This document shows, piece by piece, positions 1 through 8,587 of a stretch of 64,000 bases of DNA. The position numbers and the translations under genes are program-made. This stretch comes from Bordetella genomosp. 2 (lineage in GTDB: Bacteria > Pseudomonadota > Gammaproteobacteria > Burkholderiales > Burkholderiaceae_B), in NCBI RefSeq assembly GCF_002261345.1, contig NZ_NEVT01000004.1, positions 1-64,000 on the forward strand, in the 5' to 3' direction. Numbering within the stretch: position 1 is the first letter of the stretch; the number at the start of each line of letters is the position of its first letter. The notes under the pieces are model-generated. The model was not told the DNA's origin and did no database searches. It saw only the letters and a list, made by a program, of their open reading frames with translations.

Positions 1-804
1 CTGTGATAGGTGCTGATGGGGGAAATCATCAAGGCGCGCCACCGCGGCCTGGCCGGCGGCCGCCGGCTCGGCCGGGGCCGGCGCGCCGGCCTGCGCCGGC
101 AGCGGCGCGCGCCGCACATCGAGCTGGTCGGCGTCCACGATGAAGCAGCAAACCGCCTCGATATCGTCGGACGAGCAGGTGCTGTCGACCCATACTGTCA
201 GGCCGCCCGCATCCCGCTCGTGCCTCAGCACCTTGCCCAGGTTGCCCATCTCGTCCACAAGGGCCTGGGCGTCCTTGTCCGAGACCCGGCCGATGCGTAT
301 CTGGAACGGCGCCGCATCGTCGACCGGCGCGGGCTGGGCCGGGGTCGCGGGCTGCGCGGCGACAGGCGCCGCGGCCGGCGGCGGCACCGCGCCAGCGGCC
401 GCGCCGTGCTCCTGCGCCAATTGCCGCAGCACCGCGCAGATGCGCTCGTAGACGGCCTCGTCGGGCTCCCCGGCAGCGCGATAGGTATCCAGTTGGCTCT
501 TCAGCACGTCTTTTGTTTCCAGGAAAATGTCCACCATGTCCGCGCGCAGGGCCATCTCGCCGCGCCGGATCTCGTCCAGCAGGTTCTCCAGCAAATGCGT
601 GGTGCCGGCCAGCTTCTGGAAGCAGCCGAAGGTGGCCGCGCCGCCCTTGATCGAATGCGCGGCGCGGAAGATGGCGTTCAACTGCTCGATATCGGGCGCA
701 TTCACGTCCAGGCCCAGCAGCAGTTGCTCCATCTCGGCCAGCAGTTCGTCGGCCTCGTCGAAAAAGGTCTCGTAAAACTGGCTGAGGTCCAGACCGGCGC
801 TCAT
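1..804 (-). CDS. cheA: Chemotaxis histidine kinase CheA, N-terminal part (runs off the window)
   Basis: The reading frame is open from an ATG at 804 to the window edge (268 codons, no stop). The first ~110 residues form an Hpt domain with the phospho-accepting His50 in the motif AAHSIKGGAATFG, the site that passes phosphate to CheY and CheB. An Ala/Pro-rich linker follows (about residues 138-162), then a segment resembling the CheY-binding P2 region. The dimerisation, ATPase and CheW-like domains lie outside the window. It sits 27 bp downstream of a cheY-like gene in the flhDC-motAB-che run, so it is probably read from the flhDC promoter. The product is cytoplasmic and works with CheW at chemoreceptor arrays. 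Confidence 0.95.
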   Translation of the reverse strand, partial: MSAGLDLSQFYETFFDEADELLAEMEQLLLGLDVNAPDIEQLNAIFRAAHSIKGGAATFGCFQKLAGTTHLLENLLDEIRRGEMALRADMVDIFLETKDVLKSQLDTYRAAGEPDEAVYERICAVLRQLAQEHGAAAGAVPPPAAAPVAAQPATPAQPAPVDDAAPFQIRIGRVSDKDAQALVDEMGNLGKVLRHERDAGGLTVWVDSTCSSDDIEAVCCFIVDADQLDVRRAPLPAQAGAPAPAEPAAAGQAAVARLDDFPHQHLSQ

Positions 805-831
805 GATCCTGTGTCTTCCTGTCGAAATCGC

Positions 832-1212
<381 letters not shown>

Positions 1213-1214
1213 GA

Positions 1215-2153
1215 CTACCTTGCCGTCCCGGCCGCCGGCGTTTCCCGCGCCACCGCCTCGTTCACATCCTCGACGCCGCCGGCCCGCAGTTCGGCCGCGG
1301 TGGCGTTCTCCCGTTCGATCTGCAGCTGGGTGCGGCGATTCAGCACCACCAGGCTGATACGCCGGTTAACGGCCGCATACGGGTCATCTTTAACCAGGCT
1401 CATGCTGGAAGAGAGTCCCTGGATGCGCATCAGCTTGCCTTCGGCCATGCCGCCGGCGACCAATTCCTGGCGCGAGGCATTGGCCCGGTCGGCGGACAGC
1501 TCCCAATTGCTGTAGGCGCGTTCGCCCCGGGCATACTGGGTGGCGTCGGTGTGGCCGGCGATACTGACCTTGTTGGGCAATTCGTTGAGCACCGGCCCCA
1601 GCTCGCGCAGAATGTCGCGCATATAGGGCCGGACCTCGGCGCTGCCGGTCGAGAACATGGGCCGGTTCTGGTTGTCCACGATCTGGATGCGCAGCCCTTC
1701 GGTGGTCATGTCGATCAGGAGCTGCGGCTTGAAGTTCTTCAGCACGGGGTTTTCTTCCAGCATGCTGTCCAGGCGGTGCTTCAGGCGCTCCAGCGCGCGC
1801 CGGTCACGCCGCTCGGCGTCGGACTGCACCTGCGCCTGCACCCGGCTGCCATCGGCCTGGCGCACCTCTCCTTCGTCGCGCAGCGGATCGCGGCCGCCGC
1901 CCGGGATGGCGCTGGTCTCGGCCGACGAGCTCGGCCCGCCGGTCAGGGCCACCCGCAGCGGCATGCGGAAGTACTCGGCAATGCCGCGCAGCTCTTCCTT
2001 CGGCACAATGGCGATCAGCCACATGACCAGGAAGAACGCCATCATGGCGGTGATGAAATCCGCGTAGGCGATCTTCCAGCTGCCTCCATGCCGCGCGGCG
2101 GCCCGCGCGCGCTTGCGGCGGATCACCACCCGGTGATTGTTCAGCGAACTCAT
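1215..2153 (-). CDS. motB: Flagellar motor stator protein MotB
   Basis: 312 residues, the usual MotB length. A basic cytoplasmic N-terminus precedes a single membrane segment (about residues 28-50) with the proton-carrying Asp32 in YADFITAMMAF. The C-terminal half (about 155-280) is an OmpA-like peptidoglycan-binding domain, with the motif GHTDATQYARGERAYSNWEL and conserved arginines in the next helix. It forms the MotA4-MotB2 proton channel and anchors it to the cell wall. The gene follows motA by 11 bp. Confidence 0.97.
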   Translation of the reverse strand: MSSLNNHRVVIRRKRARAAARHGGSWKIAYADFITAMMAFFLVMWLIAIVPKEELRGIAEYFRMPLRVALTGGPSSSAETSAIPGGGRDPLRDEGEVRQADGSRVQAQVQSDAERRDRRALERLKHRLDSMLEENPVLKNFKPQLLIDMTTEGLRIQIVDNQNRPMFSTGSAEVRPYMRDILRELGPVLNELPNKVSIAGHTDATQYARGERAYSNWELSADRANASRQELVAGGMAEGKLMRIQGLSSSMSLVKDDPYAAVNRRISLVVLNRRTQLQIERENATAAELRAGGVEDVNEAVARETPAAGTAR

Positions 2154-2164
2154 CCGCCGCCCCT

Positions 2165-3040
2165 TCAGGCGCGGCCGGTGGCCGCCGACTTGGCCTGCCG
2201 CACGTGCTCTTCCAGCTCACCGAACGACGGGCGCACGGCGGAGAACAGCACCTTGCGGCCGAATTCGACGGCAAGCTGCGGCGGGTAACCGTTCATGCTG
2301 GCCAGCAGCGTCACCTTGATGCACTCCAACACCTTGACCGACTCGGCGGTGCGCCGCTCCAGACGCGACGCCAGCGGCGCGACGAAACCATAGGCCAGCA
2401 ACACCCCCAGGAAGGTGCCGACCATGGCCTTGGAAATCAGGTCCCCCAACACCGCGGGAGGCTGGTCCACCGCGCCCAGCGCCTTGATCACCCCCAGCAC
2501 CGCGGCCACGATGCCGAAGGCCGGCAGCGCGTCGGCCACCTGGTGCAGCGCATGGCAGGGCACCTCGCGCTCGTGCCGGTAGGTCTCGATCTCCTCGTCC
2601 ATCAGCGTCTCGATCTCGAACGAGCTCATGTTGCCGCTGATCATGATGCGCAGGTAGTCGGTAATGAACTCCATCAGCTTGGCATCGCCGGTAATGCGCG
2701 GATAGTCGCTGAAAATGGCGCTGGACTCCGGGTCTTCGATGTGCGATTCGATCGCCATCAGGCCCTCGCGGCGCGCCTTGTTCAGCAGCACATACAGCAG
2801 GGCCATGAGCTCCATGTAGACCTCCTTGCTGTACGGCGCGCTCTTGACCGCTTGCGGCAGCGCATTCCGCATCAGCAGCAGCGACTTGCGGCTGTTGCCC
2901 GCCAGGAAAGCCCCCAGCGCCGCGCCCGCGATCAGGGTCAGCTCGAATGGCTGGTACAGCGCCCCGAGGTGCCCGCCCAGCCCGATGAAACTGCCCACCA
3001 CCGCGACGAGCACCACCGCATAACCAATAACAATCAACAC
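2165..3040 (-). CDS. motA: Flagellar motor stator protein MotA
   Basis: 291 residues with four predicted membrane segments (about 1-22, 30-50, 170-190 and 200-222) and a large cytoplasmic loop holding the charged MDEEIET stretch that contacts FliG. Conserved prolines around AVDQPPAVLG and the segment AMVGTFLGVLLAYGF are typical. I place the start at a GTG (3040) because it gives the family-typical N-terminus M-LIVIGYAVVL and has AGAGG about 8 bp upstream. An upstream ATG at 3109 would add 23 unconserved residues. It is the proton-channel partner of MotB. Confidence 0.95.
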   Translation of the reverse strand: MLIVIGYAVVLVAVVGSFIGLGGHLGALYQPFELTLIAGAALGAFLAGNSRKSLLLMRNALPQAVKSAPYSKEVYMELMALLYVLLNKARREGLMAIESHIEDPESSAIFSDYPRITGDAKLMEFITDYLRIMISGNMSSFEIETLMDEEIETYRHEREVPCHALHQVADALPAFGIVAAVLGVIKALGAVDQPPAVLGDLISKAMVGTFLGVLLAYGFVAPLASRLERRTAESVKVLECIKVTLLASMNGYPPQLAVEFGRKVLFSAVRPSFGELEEHVRQAKSAATGRA

Positions 3041-3182
3041 ATCAGGCCTCTGCCATCGAAGTCTAGAGTTGGCGACAATGATCCCCCGCCGACCCGGCTG
3101 CAAAAGCACGGGTTACGGGGCGTTTTGGGGGGCTTTTGGCCTATTTGGCGGGTCCGCCGCCGGCCGGCGGCGGACGCGGGGC

Positions 3183-3761
3183 TCAGCCGCGCATGGCGGC
3201 GGCCGCCGGAAGGGCGCGCTGCCCGGCCCGGGCCTTGGCCGCGGCGCGGGTCTTGCCGGCGCGCGGCGGCGGCCGGCAGATCGCGCAGACGAAGTCGCCC
3301 TGCGGATCGTGCGCATGCGCAATGAAATGGCCGCCGCACTGCCGGCAAGGCGACAACTGCAGCATGCCGCTGTCGAAGAACCGCACCAGCATCCAGGCGC
3401 GCGTGAAGCTGAGCACCGGCTCGTCGGCCGGGCGCTCGGCTCCCGCGTGCTCCAGGTACAGCCGGTACGCATCGATGATGGCCCGGATGCCGCGGCTGTC
3501 GGTGCGCGTATTCAGGAAGCTGTAGACGTTATAGAACAGCGACGAATGGATGTTCGGCAGCCAGGTCATGAACCAGTCGACCGAGAACGGCAGCATGCCC
3601 TTCGGCGGGGAGCAGCCGCGGATCTCGCGATACAGCCGCGACAGGCGGTCGTGGCTGAGGCTGGTTTCCGCCTCCAGGACTTGCAGGCGGGCGCCCAGCG
3701 AGATCATGGAGCTGGCCAACAGAATGTCGTCGGCCTCCTGGGAAACGCTCTTGCTAGCCAT
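3183..3761 (-). CDS. flhC: Flagellar master regulator subunit FlhC (FrlB in Bordetella)
   Basis: 192 residues, closely matching enterobacterial FlhC in length and in motifs such as PPKGMLPFS and SFTRAWMLVRF. Four zinc-ligand cysteines are present: Cys139, Cys142, Cys159 and Cys162. With FlhD it forms the FlhD4C2 activator that opens class II flagellar promoters. The ATG at 3761 was chosen over upstream starts because MASKSVSQEADDI aligns with the family N-terminus. It is 11 bp from flhD, and in B. bronchiseptica this locus is known as frlAB, repressed by BvgAS. The last ~25 residues are Ala/Arg-rich and poorly conserved. Confidence 0.96.
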   Translation of the reverse strand: MASKSVSQEADDILLASSMISLGARLQVLEAETSLSHDRLSRLYREIRGCSPPKGMLPFSVDWFMTWLPNIHSSLFYNVYSFLNTRTDSRGIRAIIDAYRLYLEHAGAERPADEPVLSFTRAWMLVRFFDSGMLQLSPCRQCGGHFIAHAHDPQGDFVCAICRPPPRAGKTRAAAKARAGQRALPAAAAMRG

Positions 3762-3772
3762 GGGACGCGGCA

Positions 3773-4096
3773 TCAGGCCAACTGCTCTACAGGCTGGTTG
3801 GCCAGCAGGATGGTCGCATGGGCCTGCTGCAGCGCGCCGCCCAGGACGTCCTGGGTCAGCGCCGAAAGCAGGCTGTAGTCGTCGAAACGGAATCGGCACA
3901 GCAACGAGCTCGAGCTGGCCAGCTTCACCAATTGCGCGGGCGACAGGCGCGCCAGGATGTCGGCCACCTCGGCGCTGAACCCCAGGCGGAACATCGACGC
4001 GGCATAATCGTCGCGTAGCATGCGCTGGGCCAGCAGCAGATACGAAAGGTTGACTTCCCGGATATCGGCGAGCAAAGAACTGTCCGCGGTATTCAC
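3773..4096 (-). CDS. flhD: Flagellar master regulator subunit FlhD (FrlA in Bordetella)
   Basis: 107 residues with the hallmark [20 protein letters not shown] and the following [24 protein letters not shown] choose a GTG start at 4096: it follows an AGGAG ribosome site by 8 bp and gives [16 protein letters not shown], close to E. coli FlhD. The ATG at 4159 would add 21 residues with no counterpart. The product partners FlhC as the class I switch for all flagellar genes. The gene is divergent from fliA across a 341-bp AT-rich region. Confidence 0.95.
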   Translation of the reverse strand: MNTADSSLLADIREVNLSYLLLAQRMLRDDYAASMFRLGFSAEVADILARLSPAQLVKLASSSSLLCRFRFDDYSLLSALTQDVLGGALQQAHATILLANQPVEQLA

Positions 4097-4437
4097 GCTT
4101 GTGGCTCCTAAAAACTTGACAATGCCGGGGCGGCTAGAGCCCCGGCCGTATCGGCTCAAGATCCCATTGACCCGACTTCGATATCAATACAAACTGTATC
4201 TTTTGATACCAAAGTGAACGTAATCTACCATTGATCTTGTCAAATTTTATGACATTCATGGCGGAATATGGCGAAATTTCTGACATTCAGCAAAAAAAAT
4301 ACACTCAAGTTACGTTTAGGTACATGACCTGCCCAGGAATTTCGTAAACAAACACGTAAAAGGTTTTGTGTTTGTATAAATGAAAAACGCGTGCTTGCCG
4401 ACAATCTCCTGCTTGAACGAGATGTCGACGGATACGC
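4097..4437. promoter_or_regulatory. Divergent flhD / fliA regulatory region
   Basis: A 341-bp gene-free stretch, much richer in AT than its surroundings. On the flhD side there is a hairpin-type repeat GTATC-TTTT-GATAC (4196-4209). On the fliA side there is a perfect 8-bp inverted repeat, ACAAACAC (4348-4355) and GTGTTTGT (4368-4375), abutting TATAAA (4375-4380), a plausible -10 about 55 bp before the fliA ATG. I see no certain BvgA or FlhDC box, though regulation by both would be expected from Bordetella biology. Confidence 0.6.
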
Positions 4438-5172
4438 ATGCCCCACGCAGATGACAGTCTGGTCCGGTACGCGCCGCTGGTCCGCAGGCTGGCGCTGCAG
4501 ATGCTGGCGCGGCTGCCCGCCAGCGTCCAGCTCGACGACCTGGTCCAGGCCGGCATGATCGGCCTGCTCGACGCGTTGCGGCGCTACCAGGAAACGCCCG
4601 ACGCCCAGTTCGAGACCTACGCCACCGCCCGCATCCGCGGCGCCATGCTCGACGAGCTGCGCAGCCAGGACTGGTTGCCGCGCAGCGTGCGCAGCAAGGG
4701 CAAGCGCATCGAGGCCGCCATCCAGCGCAAGGAACAGGAACTGATGCGGCCGCCCTCCGACGGCGAGATCGCCGACGCGCTGGAAGTGCCGCTGGACGAA
4801 TACCAGGCCATGCTGAACGACGCGCGCGGCATCCAGATCCTCCATTACGACGAACTGGGCGAGCCCGGCGAACCCGGCTGGCACGAAATGCCGGCGGACA
4901 CCTCGCACAGCCCGCTCGACGCCCTGCTGGCCGCCGACCTGCGGCGCGCGCTGATCGAGGCCATCGAAGCCCTGCCGGAACGCGAACAACTGGTGCTGTC
5001 GCTGTGCTACGAGCAGGGGCTGAACCTGAAAGAGATCGGCGCGGTCCTGGGAGTGACCGAGGCGCGCGTCTGCCAGCTGCGCACCCAGGCCACCGCCCGC
5101 ATCCGCGCCCGCTTGCGGGACGGCGCCTGGCAGCAGCTGCCGGCCGAGGCCCACCTGGCGCAGGTCCTGTAA
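4438..5172 (+). CDS. fliA: Flagellar sigma factor 28 (FliA)
   Basis: 244 residues. Region 2 contains LDDLVQAGMIGLLDALRRY followed by FETYATARIRGAMLDELRSQDW, diagnostic of FliA. Region 3 follows, and region 4 has the HTH YEQGLNLKEIGAVLGVTEARVCQL. It directs RNA polymerase to late flagellar and chemotaxis promoters and is normally held by FlgM until hook completion. A sigma-28 promoter lies 43 bp downstream of its stop, driving flaA. GGAT 6 bp before the ATG is a weak ribosome site. Confidence 0.97.
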   Translation: MPHADDSLVRYAPLVRRLALQMLARLPASVQLDDLVQAGMIGLLDALRRYQETPDAQFETYATARIRGAMLDELRSQDWLPRSVRSKGKRIEAAIQRKEQELMRPPSDGEIADALEVPLDEYQAMLNDARGIQILHYDELGEPGEPGWHEMPADTSHSPLDALLAADLRRALIEAIEALPEREQLVLSLCYEQGLNLKEIGAVLGVTEARVCQLRTQATARIRARLRDGAWQQLPAEAHLAQVL

Positions 5173-5214
5173 GCGCGCCCGCCCTTCCCTTCCTCCGATT
5201 CTGCGGCCAGACGC

Positions 5215-5241
5215 TTAAGTTCATCACGCCCCCGCCGTTAC
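5215..5241 (+). promoter_or_regulatory. Sigma-28 promoter of flaA
   Basis: TTAAGTTC (5215-5222), an 11-bp spacer, then GCCGTTAC (5234-5241). This matches the FliA consensus TAAAGTTT-N11-GCCGATAA with exact spacing. It lies 83 bp upstream of the flaA ATG and just after fliA, consistent with class III expression of flagellin. Confidence 0.85.
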
Positions 5242-5323
5242 CCAGGCTAGCGGGACATCCGGCCCGCAAATGGGCGGCCTCGCTGCCCAGTTTGAAGAAG
5301 CCTTTCTCTCTTGGGAGCTATCC

Positions 5324-6517
5324 ATGGCTGCAGTCATCAACACCAACTACTTGTCGCTGGTTGCGCAGAACAACCTCAACAAGTCCCAATCCGCTCTGGG
5401 CTCCGCCATCGAGCGCCTGTCCTCCGGCCTGCGCATCAACAGCGCCAAGGACGACGCCGCCGGCCAGGCCATCGCCAACCGCTTCACCGCCAACGTGCGC
5501 GGCCTGACCCAGGCTGCCCGCAACGCCAACGACGGCATCTCGATCGCCCAGACGACCGAAGGCGCGCTGAACGAAATCAACAACAACCTGCAGCGTGTGC
5601 GTGAACTGGCCGTGCAGGCCGCCAACGGCACCAACTCGGCTTCGGACCTGAAGTCGATCCAGGACGAAATCCAGCAGCGCCTGGACGAAATCGACCGCGT
5701 GTCGGCCCAGACGCAATTCAACGGCGTCAACGTGCTGGCCAAGGACAACAAGCTGACCATCCAGGTCGGCGCCAACGACGGCGAAACCATCACCATCGAC
5801 CTGAAGGAAGTCACCGCCAAGACCCTGGGCCTGGATGGCTTCAACGTGTCGGGGCCGAAGGGCGCGCTGAATCCGCTCGCCGCTGCCGATTACCAGAAGG
5901 CTTATGGCGCGACGACCGCTGTCAACGCCAACAGCGTGGACGAAGCCACCGCCGACACCCTGGCCGGCCGCCTGGGCGTGGCCGCGGGCAGCGTGACGGT
6001 GGCCGGGACCGCCGTGGCCGACGAGAACGGCAACTGGTTCGTCCAGGTCGACATCACCGCCGCCGACGCGACGGAAGCCAGCAACCTGCAGGCCAAGGGC
6101 TTCGATATCGAGTCGGGCGACAGCGCGACCTACTACATCGCCCTGGACCCGCAGGATGCCGACACCACCACCACGGCCGGCACCGCCGCCTTCACGCTCG
6201 ACACCAGCACGATCGACCTGGGCAGCCTGAGCAAGGGCGCCACCGACGGCGCGCTGGCCAAGCTCGACACCGCGCTGCAGAACATCGACACGCAGCGCAG
6301 CGCCCTGGGTGCCATCCAGAACCGCTTCGAGTCGACCATCGCCAACCTGAACAACACGGTCAACAACCTCTCGGCCGCCCGTTCGCGCATCGAAGATGCC
6401 GACTACGCGACCGAAGTTTCGAACATGACCAAGAGCCAGATCCTGCAACAGGCCGGCACCTCGGTGCTGGCGCAGGCCAACCAGGTTCCGCAGACGGTGC
6501 TGTCGCTGCTGCGTTAA
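5324..6517 (+). CDS. flaA: Flagellin
   Basis: 397 residues. The N-terminal D0/D1 helices (MAAVINTNYLSLVAQNNLNK, SSGLRINSAKDDAAGQAIAN) and the C-terminal helices (RSRIEDADYATEVSNMTKSQ, ending VPQTVLSLLR) are conserved. The central ~170-300 region is the variable, surface-exposed part. It polymerises into the flagellar filament after type III export. The ATG at 5324 follows GGGAG (5313-5317); an upstream in-frame ATG at 5270 would add an unconserved 18 residues. It is driven by the sigma-28 promoter at 5215. In Bordetella, flaA is expressed in the Bvg-minus phase. Confidence 0.97.
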   Translation: MAAVINTNYLSLVAQNNLNKSQSALGSAIERLSSGLRINSAKDDAAGQAIANRFTANVRGLTQAARNANDGISIAQTTEGALNEINNNLQRVRELAVQAANGTNSASDLKSIQDEIQQRLDEIDRVSAQTQFNGVNVLAKDNKLTIQVGANDGETITIDLKEVTAKTLGLDGFNVSGPKGALNPLAAADYQKAYGATTAVNANSVDEATADTLAGRLGVAAGSVTVAGTAVADENGNWFVQVDITAADATEASNLQAKGFDIESGDSATYYIALDPQDADTTTTAGTAAFTLDTSTIDLGSLSKGATDGALAKLDTALQNIDTQRSALGAIQNRFESTIANLNNTVNNLSAARSRIEDADYATEVSNMTKSQILQQAGTSVLAQANQVPQTVLSLLR

Positions 6518-6581
6518 TCCGGGCAACCCCGGCACATGCCGGGACCCAGGCAGGGCCATCCACAAGACGGCCCTGCTTCGC

Positions 6582-6614
6582 AACGGCTGGATGCCTGGCG
6601 TCCAGCCGTTTTTT
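6582..6614 (+). terminator. Rho-independent terminator after flaA
   Basis: A 10-bp perfect stem, AACGGCTGGA (6582-6591) with TCCAGCCGTT (6601-6610), and a 9-nt loop, followed by TTTT. Two weaker GC-rich hairpins lie between the flaA stop and this one. Confidence 0.85.
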
Positions 6615-6631
6615 GTTTTGGGCTTTCATTG

Positions 6632-6667
6632 GAGGTGTCAGGCCCCCTGAAGGGTGCCTGACACCTC
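6632..6667. repeat. GGTGTCAGG-type inverted repeat between flaA and lpdA
   Basis: GAGGTGTCAGG (6632-6642) and its exact inverse CCTGACACCTC (6657-6667) with a 14-nt loop. It belongs to the same family as the GGTGTC(A/T)GACACC palindromes elsewhere in this window and sits between two convergent genes. Confidence 0.75.
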
Positions 6668-6769
6668 TAGAACCTGGCGCGATCCCGCGCGCCTGGCGCC
6701 GGCCGCAACGGCTGCCCCAAAAAAGCAGCCGCCCATCGGGCGGCTGCTTTCCTGCTGCGGCGCAGCCGG

Positions 6770-8575
6770 TCACTTCTTCCGCATCGGCGGCAGGTCGGTG
6801 CAGACGCCTTCGGCCACTTCGGCCGCCATGCCCACCGATTCTCCCAGCGTGGGATGCGGGTGGATGGTCTTGCCGATGTCCACCATGTCGGCGCCCATCT
6901 CGATCGCCAGGGCGATTTCGCTGATGAGGTCGCCGGCATGGGTGCCGACGATACCGCCGCCGACGATGCGGTGGCTCTCCGCGTCGAACAGCAGCTTGGT
7001 GAAGCCCTCGTCGCGGCCGTTGGCGATGGCGCGGCCGGATGCGGCCCAGGGGAACAGGCCCTTCTCGACCTTGATACCCTGCTTCTTGGCCTCGTCCTCG
7101 GTCAGGCCGACCCAGGCCACTTCCGGATCGGTGTAGGCCACCGACGGAATGACGCGCGCGTCGAAGAAGGACTTCTGGCCGGCGGCGGCCTCGGCCGCCA
7201 CGTGGCCCTCGTGGACCGCCTTGTGGGCCAGCATGGGCTGGCCGACGATATCGCCGATGGCGAAGATGTGCGGCACGTTGGTGCGCATCTGGCGGTCCAC
7301 TTCGATGAAGCCGCGTTCGGTGAGGGCGATGCCGGCCTTGTCGGCGCCGATCTTCTTGCCGTTGGGGCTGCGGCCCACGGCCTGCAGCACCAGGTCATAG
7401 CGCTGCGGCTCCTTGGGCGCGCCCTCGCCCTCGAACGTGACGTAGATGCCGTCCTTCTTGGCCTCGGCGCCCACCGTCTTGGTCTTGAGCATGATGTTGT
7501 CGAAACGGCCGGCGTTCATCTTCTGCCAGACCTTGACCAGGTCGCGGTCGGCGCCTTGCATCAGGCCGTCCAGCATTTCCACCACATCCAGGCGCGCGCC
7601 CAGGGTGGAATACACGGTGCCCATTTCCAGGCCGATGATGCCGCCGCCGATGATCAGCATCTTCTTGGGAATGGCGCGCAGCTGCAGCGCGCCGGTGGAA
7701 TCGACGATGCGCTCGTCGTCCGGCAGGAACGGCAGCTTCACCGACTGGCTGCCCGCGGCGATGATGGCATGCTTGAAGCGGATGGTCTGGGCCTTGCCGT
7801 CGGCGCCCTTGACGGCCAGGTGGTGCGGATCGGCGAATTCGCCCACGCCGGTCACCACTTTCACCTTGCGGGCGCGGGCCATGCCGGCCAGGCCGCCGGT
7901 CAGCTTGGCGACCACGCTGTCCTTGTAACCGCGCAGCTTGTCCAGGTCGATCTTCGGCTCGCCGAAGCTGATGCCGTGGGCGGCCAGGGCGCGCGCCCCG
8001 TCGATGACGGCGGCGTTGTGCAGCAGGGCCTTGGACGGAATGCAGCCAACGTTCAGGCAGACGCCGCCCAGGGTTTCGTAGCGCTCGACCAGCACCGTGG
8101 ACAGGCCCAGGTCGGCGGCGCGGAAGGCGGCCGAATAGCCGCCGGGGCCGGCTCCCAGCACCACCACGTCGCATTCGACGTCGGCGGCGCCGCTGTGGGA
8201 CGCGGCGGCCGGGGCGGCAGTGGCTTGCTTGGGCGGCGCCGGCTGCTTGCCTGAGGTGTCAGACACCGGCGCGGAGGCTTGCTCTTTCGTTTTGGTGTCT
8301 GACACCTCTTGGGTTTCAGACACCTGGGCGGCGTCGCCGGCCTCGACCTCCAGGATCACCTTGCCTTCCGACACCTTGTCGCCGACCTTCACCTTCACCG
8401 ACTTCACCACCCCGCCCGCCGAGGCCGGGATCTCCATCGACGCCTTGTCGGACTCCACCGTGATCAGGCTCTGCTCCGCCTTGATCGTATCGCCTTCGTT
8501 CACCAGCACCTCGATGACTTCCACTTCCTTGAAGTCGCCGATGTCCGGCACCTTGATTTCCACGAGTTTGCTCAT
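6770..8575 (-). CDS. lpdA: Dihydrolipoamide dehydrogenase (E3) with N-terminal lipoyl domain
   Basis: 601 residues, about 125 longer than ordinary E3, because residues 1-82 form a lipoyl domain (lipoylated Lys44 in ESDKASMEIP). Residues 83-130 are an Ala/Pro/Gln linker containing VSDT twice and VSET once, encoded by dispersed palindromes. The rest is a flavin disulfide reductase: FAD motif VVLGAGPGGYSAAFRA, redox Cys173/Cys178 in GGVCLNVGCIPSK, an NAD-binding GGGIIGLEMGTV, and a C-terminal dimer interface with the catalytic His-Glu. It reoxidises lipoyl groups of the E2 encoded 12 bp upstream. Lipoyl-E3 fusions are known in Neisseria and Ralstonia. GGGAG precedes the ATG. Confidence 0.96.
   Translation of the reverse strand: MSKLVEIKVPDIGDFKEVEVIEVLVNEGDTIKAEQSLITVESDKASMEIPASAGGVVKSVKVKVGDKVSEGKVILEVEAGDAAQVSETQEVSDTKTKEQASAPVSDTSGKQPAPPKQATAAPAAASHSGAADVECDVVVLGAGPGGYSAAFRAADLGLSTVLVERYETLGGVCLNVGCIPSKALLHNAAVIDGARALAAHGISFGEPKIDLDKLRGYKDSVVAKLTGGLAGMARARKVKVVTGVGEFADPHHLAVKGADGKAQTIRFKHAIIAAGSQSVKLPFLPDDERIVDSTGALQLRAIPKKMLIIGGGIIGLEMGTVYSTLGARLDVVEMLDGLMQGADRDLVKVWQKMNAGRFDNIMLKTKTVGAEAKKDGIYVTFEGEGAPKEPQRYDLVLQAVGRSPNGKKIGADKAGIALTERGFIEVDRQMRTNVPHIFAIGDIVGQPMLAHKAVHEGHVAAEAAAGQKSFFDARVIPSVAYTDPEVAWVGLTEDEAKKQGIKVEKGLFPWAASGRAIANGRDEGFTKLLFDAESHRIVGGGIVGTHAGDLISEIALAIEMGADMVDIGKTIHPHPTLGESVGMAAEVAEGVCTDLPPMRKK
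8255..8324. repeat. Three GGTGTCNGACACC palindromes inside the lpdA linker
   Basis: Exact copies at 8255-8267 (central A) and 8294-8306 (central T), plus a one-mismatch copy GGTTTCAGACACC at 8312-8324. Read on the coding strand they encode VSDT, VSDT and VSET between the lipoyl and flavoprotein domains. Confidence 0.85.
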
Positions 8576-8579
8576 GACG
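8310..8579 (-). repeat. Lipoyl-domain duplication, lpdA copy
   Basis: Nearly base-for-base identical to 10032-10301 in aceF. Over the first 86 codons the proteins are identical apart from the last repeat-encoded residues; one silent difference is visible (Asp codon GAC versus GAT). Identity starts at the palindrome and ends just beyond the ATG. Confidence 0.9.
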
Positions 8580-8587
8580 GCTCCCGG

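Noticed and set aside
3041-3182. A second sigma-28 promoter in front of motA
   Set aside because: The best match has a 9-bp spacer and poor half sites, so motA is more simply read through from flhDC.
4097-4437. BvgA-binding heptad repeats at flhD
   Set aside because: I looked for inverted TTTC-type heptads and saw none convincing; Bvg control is known for the locus but cannot be located here.
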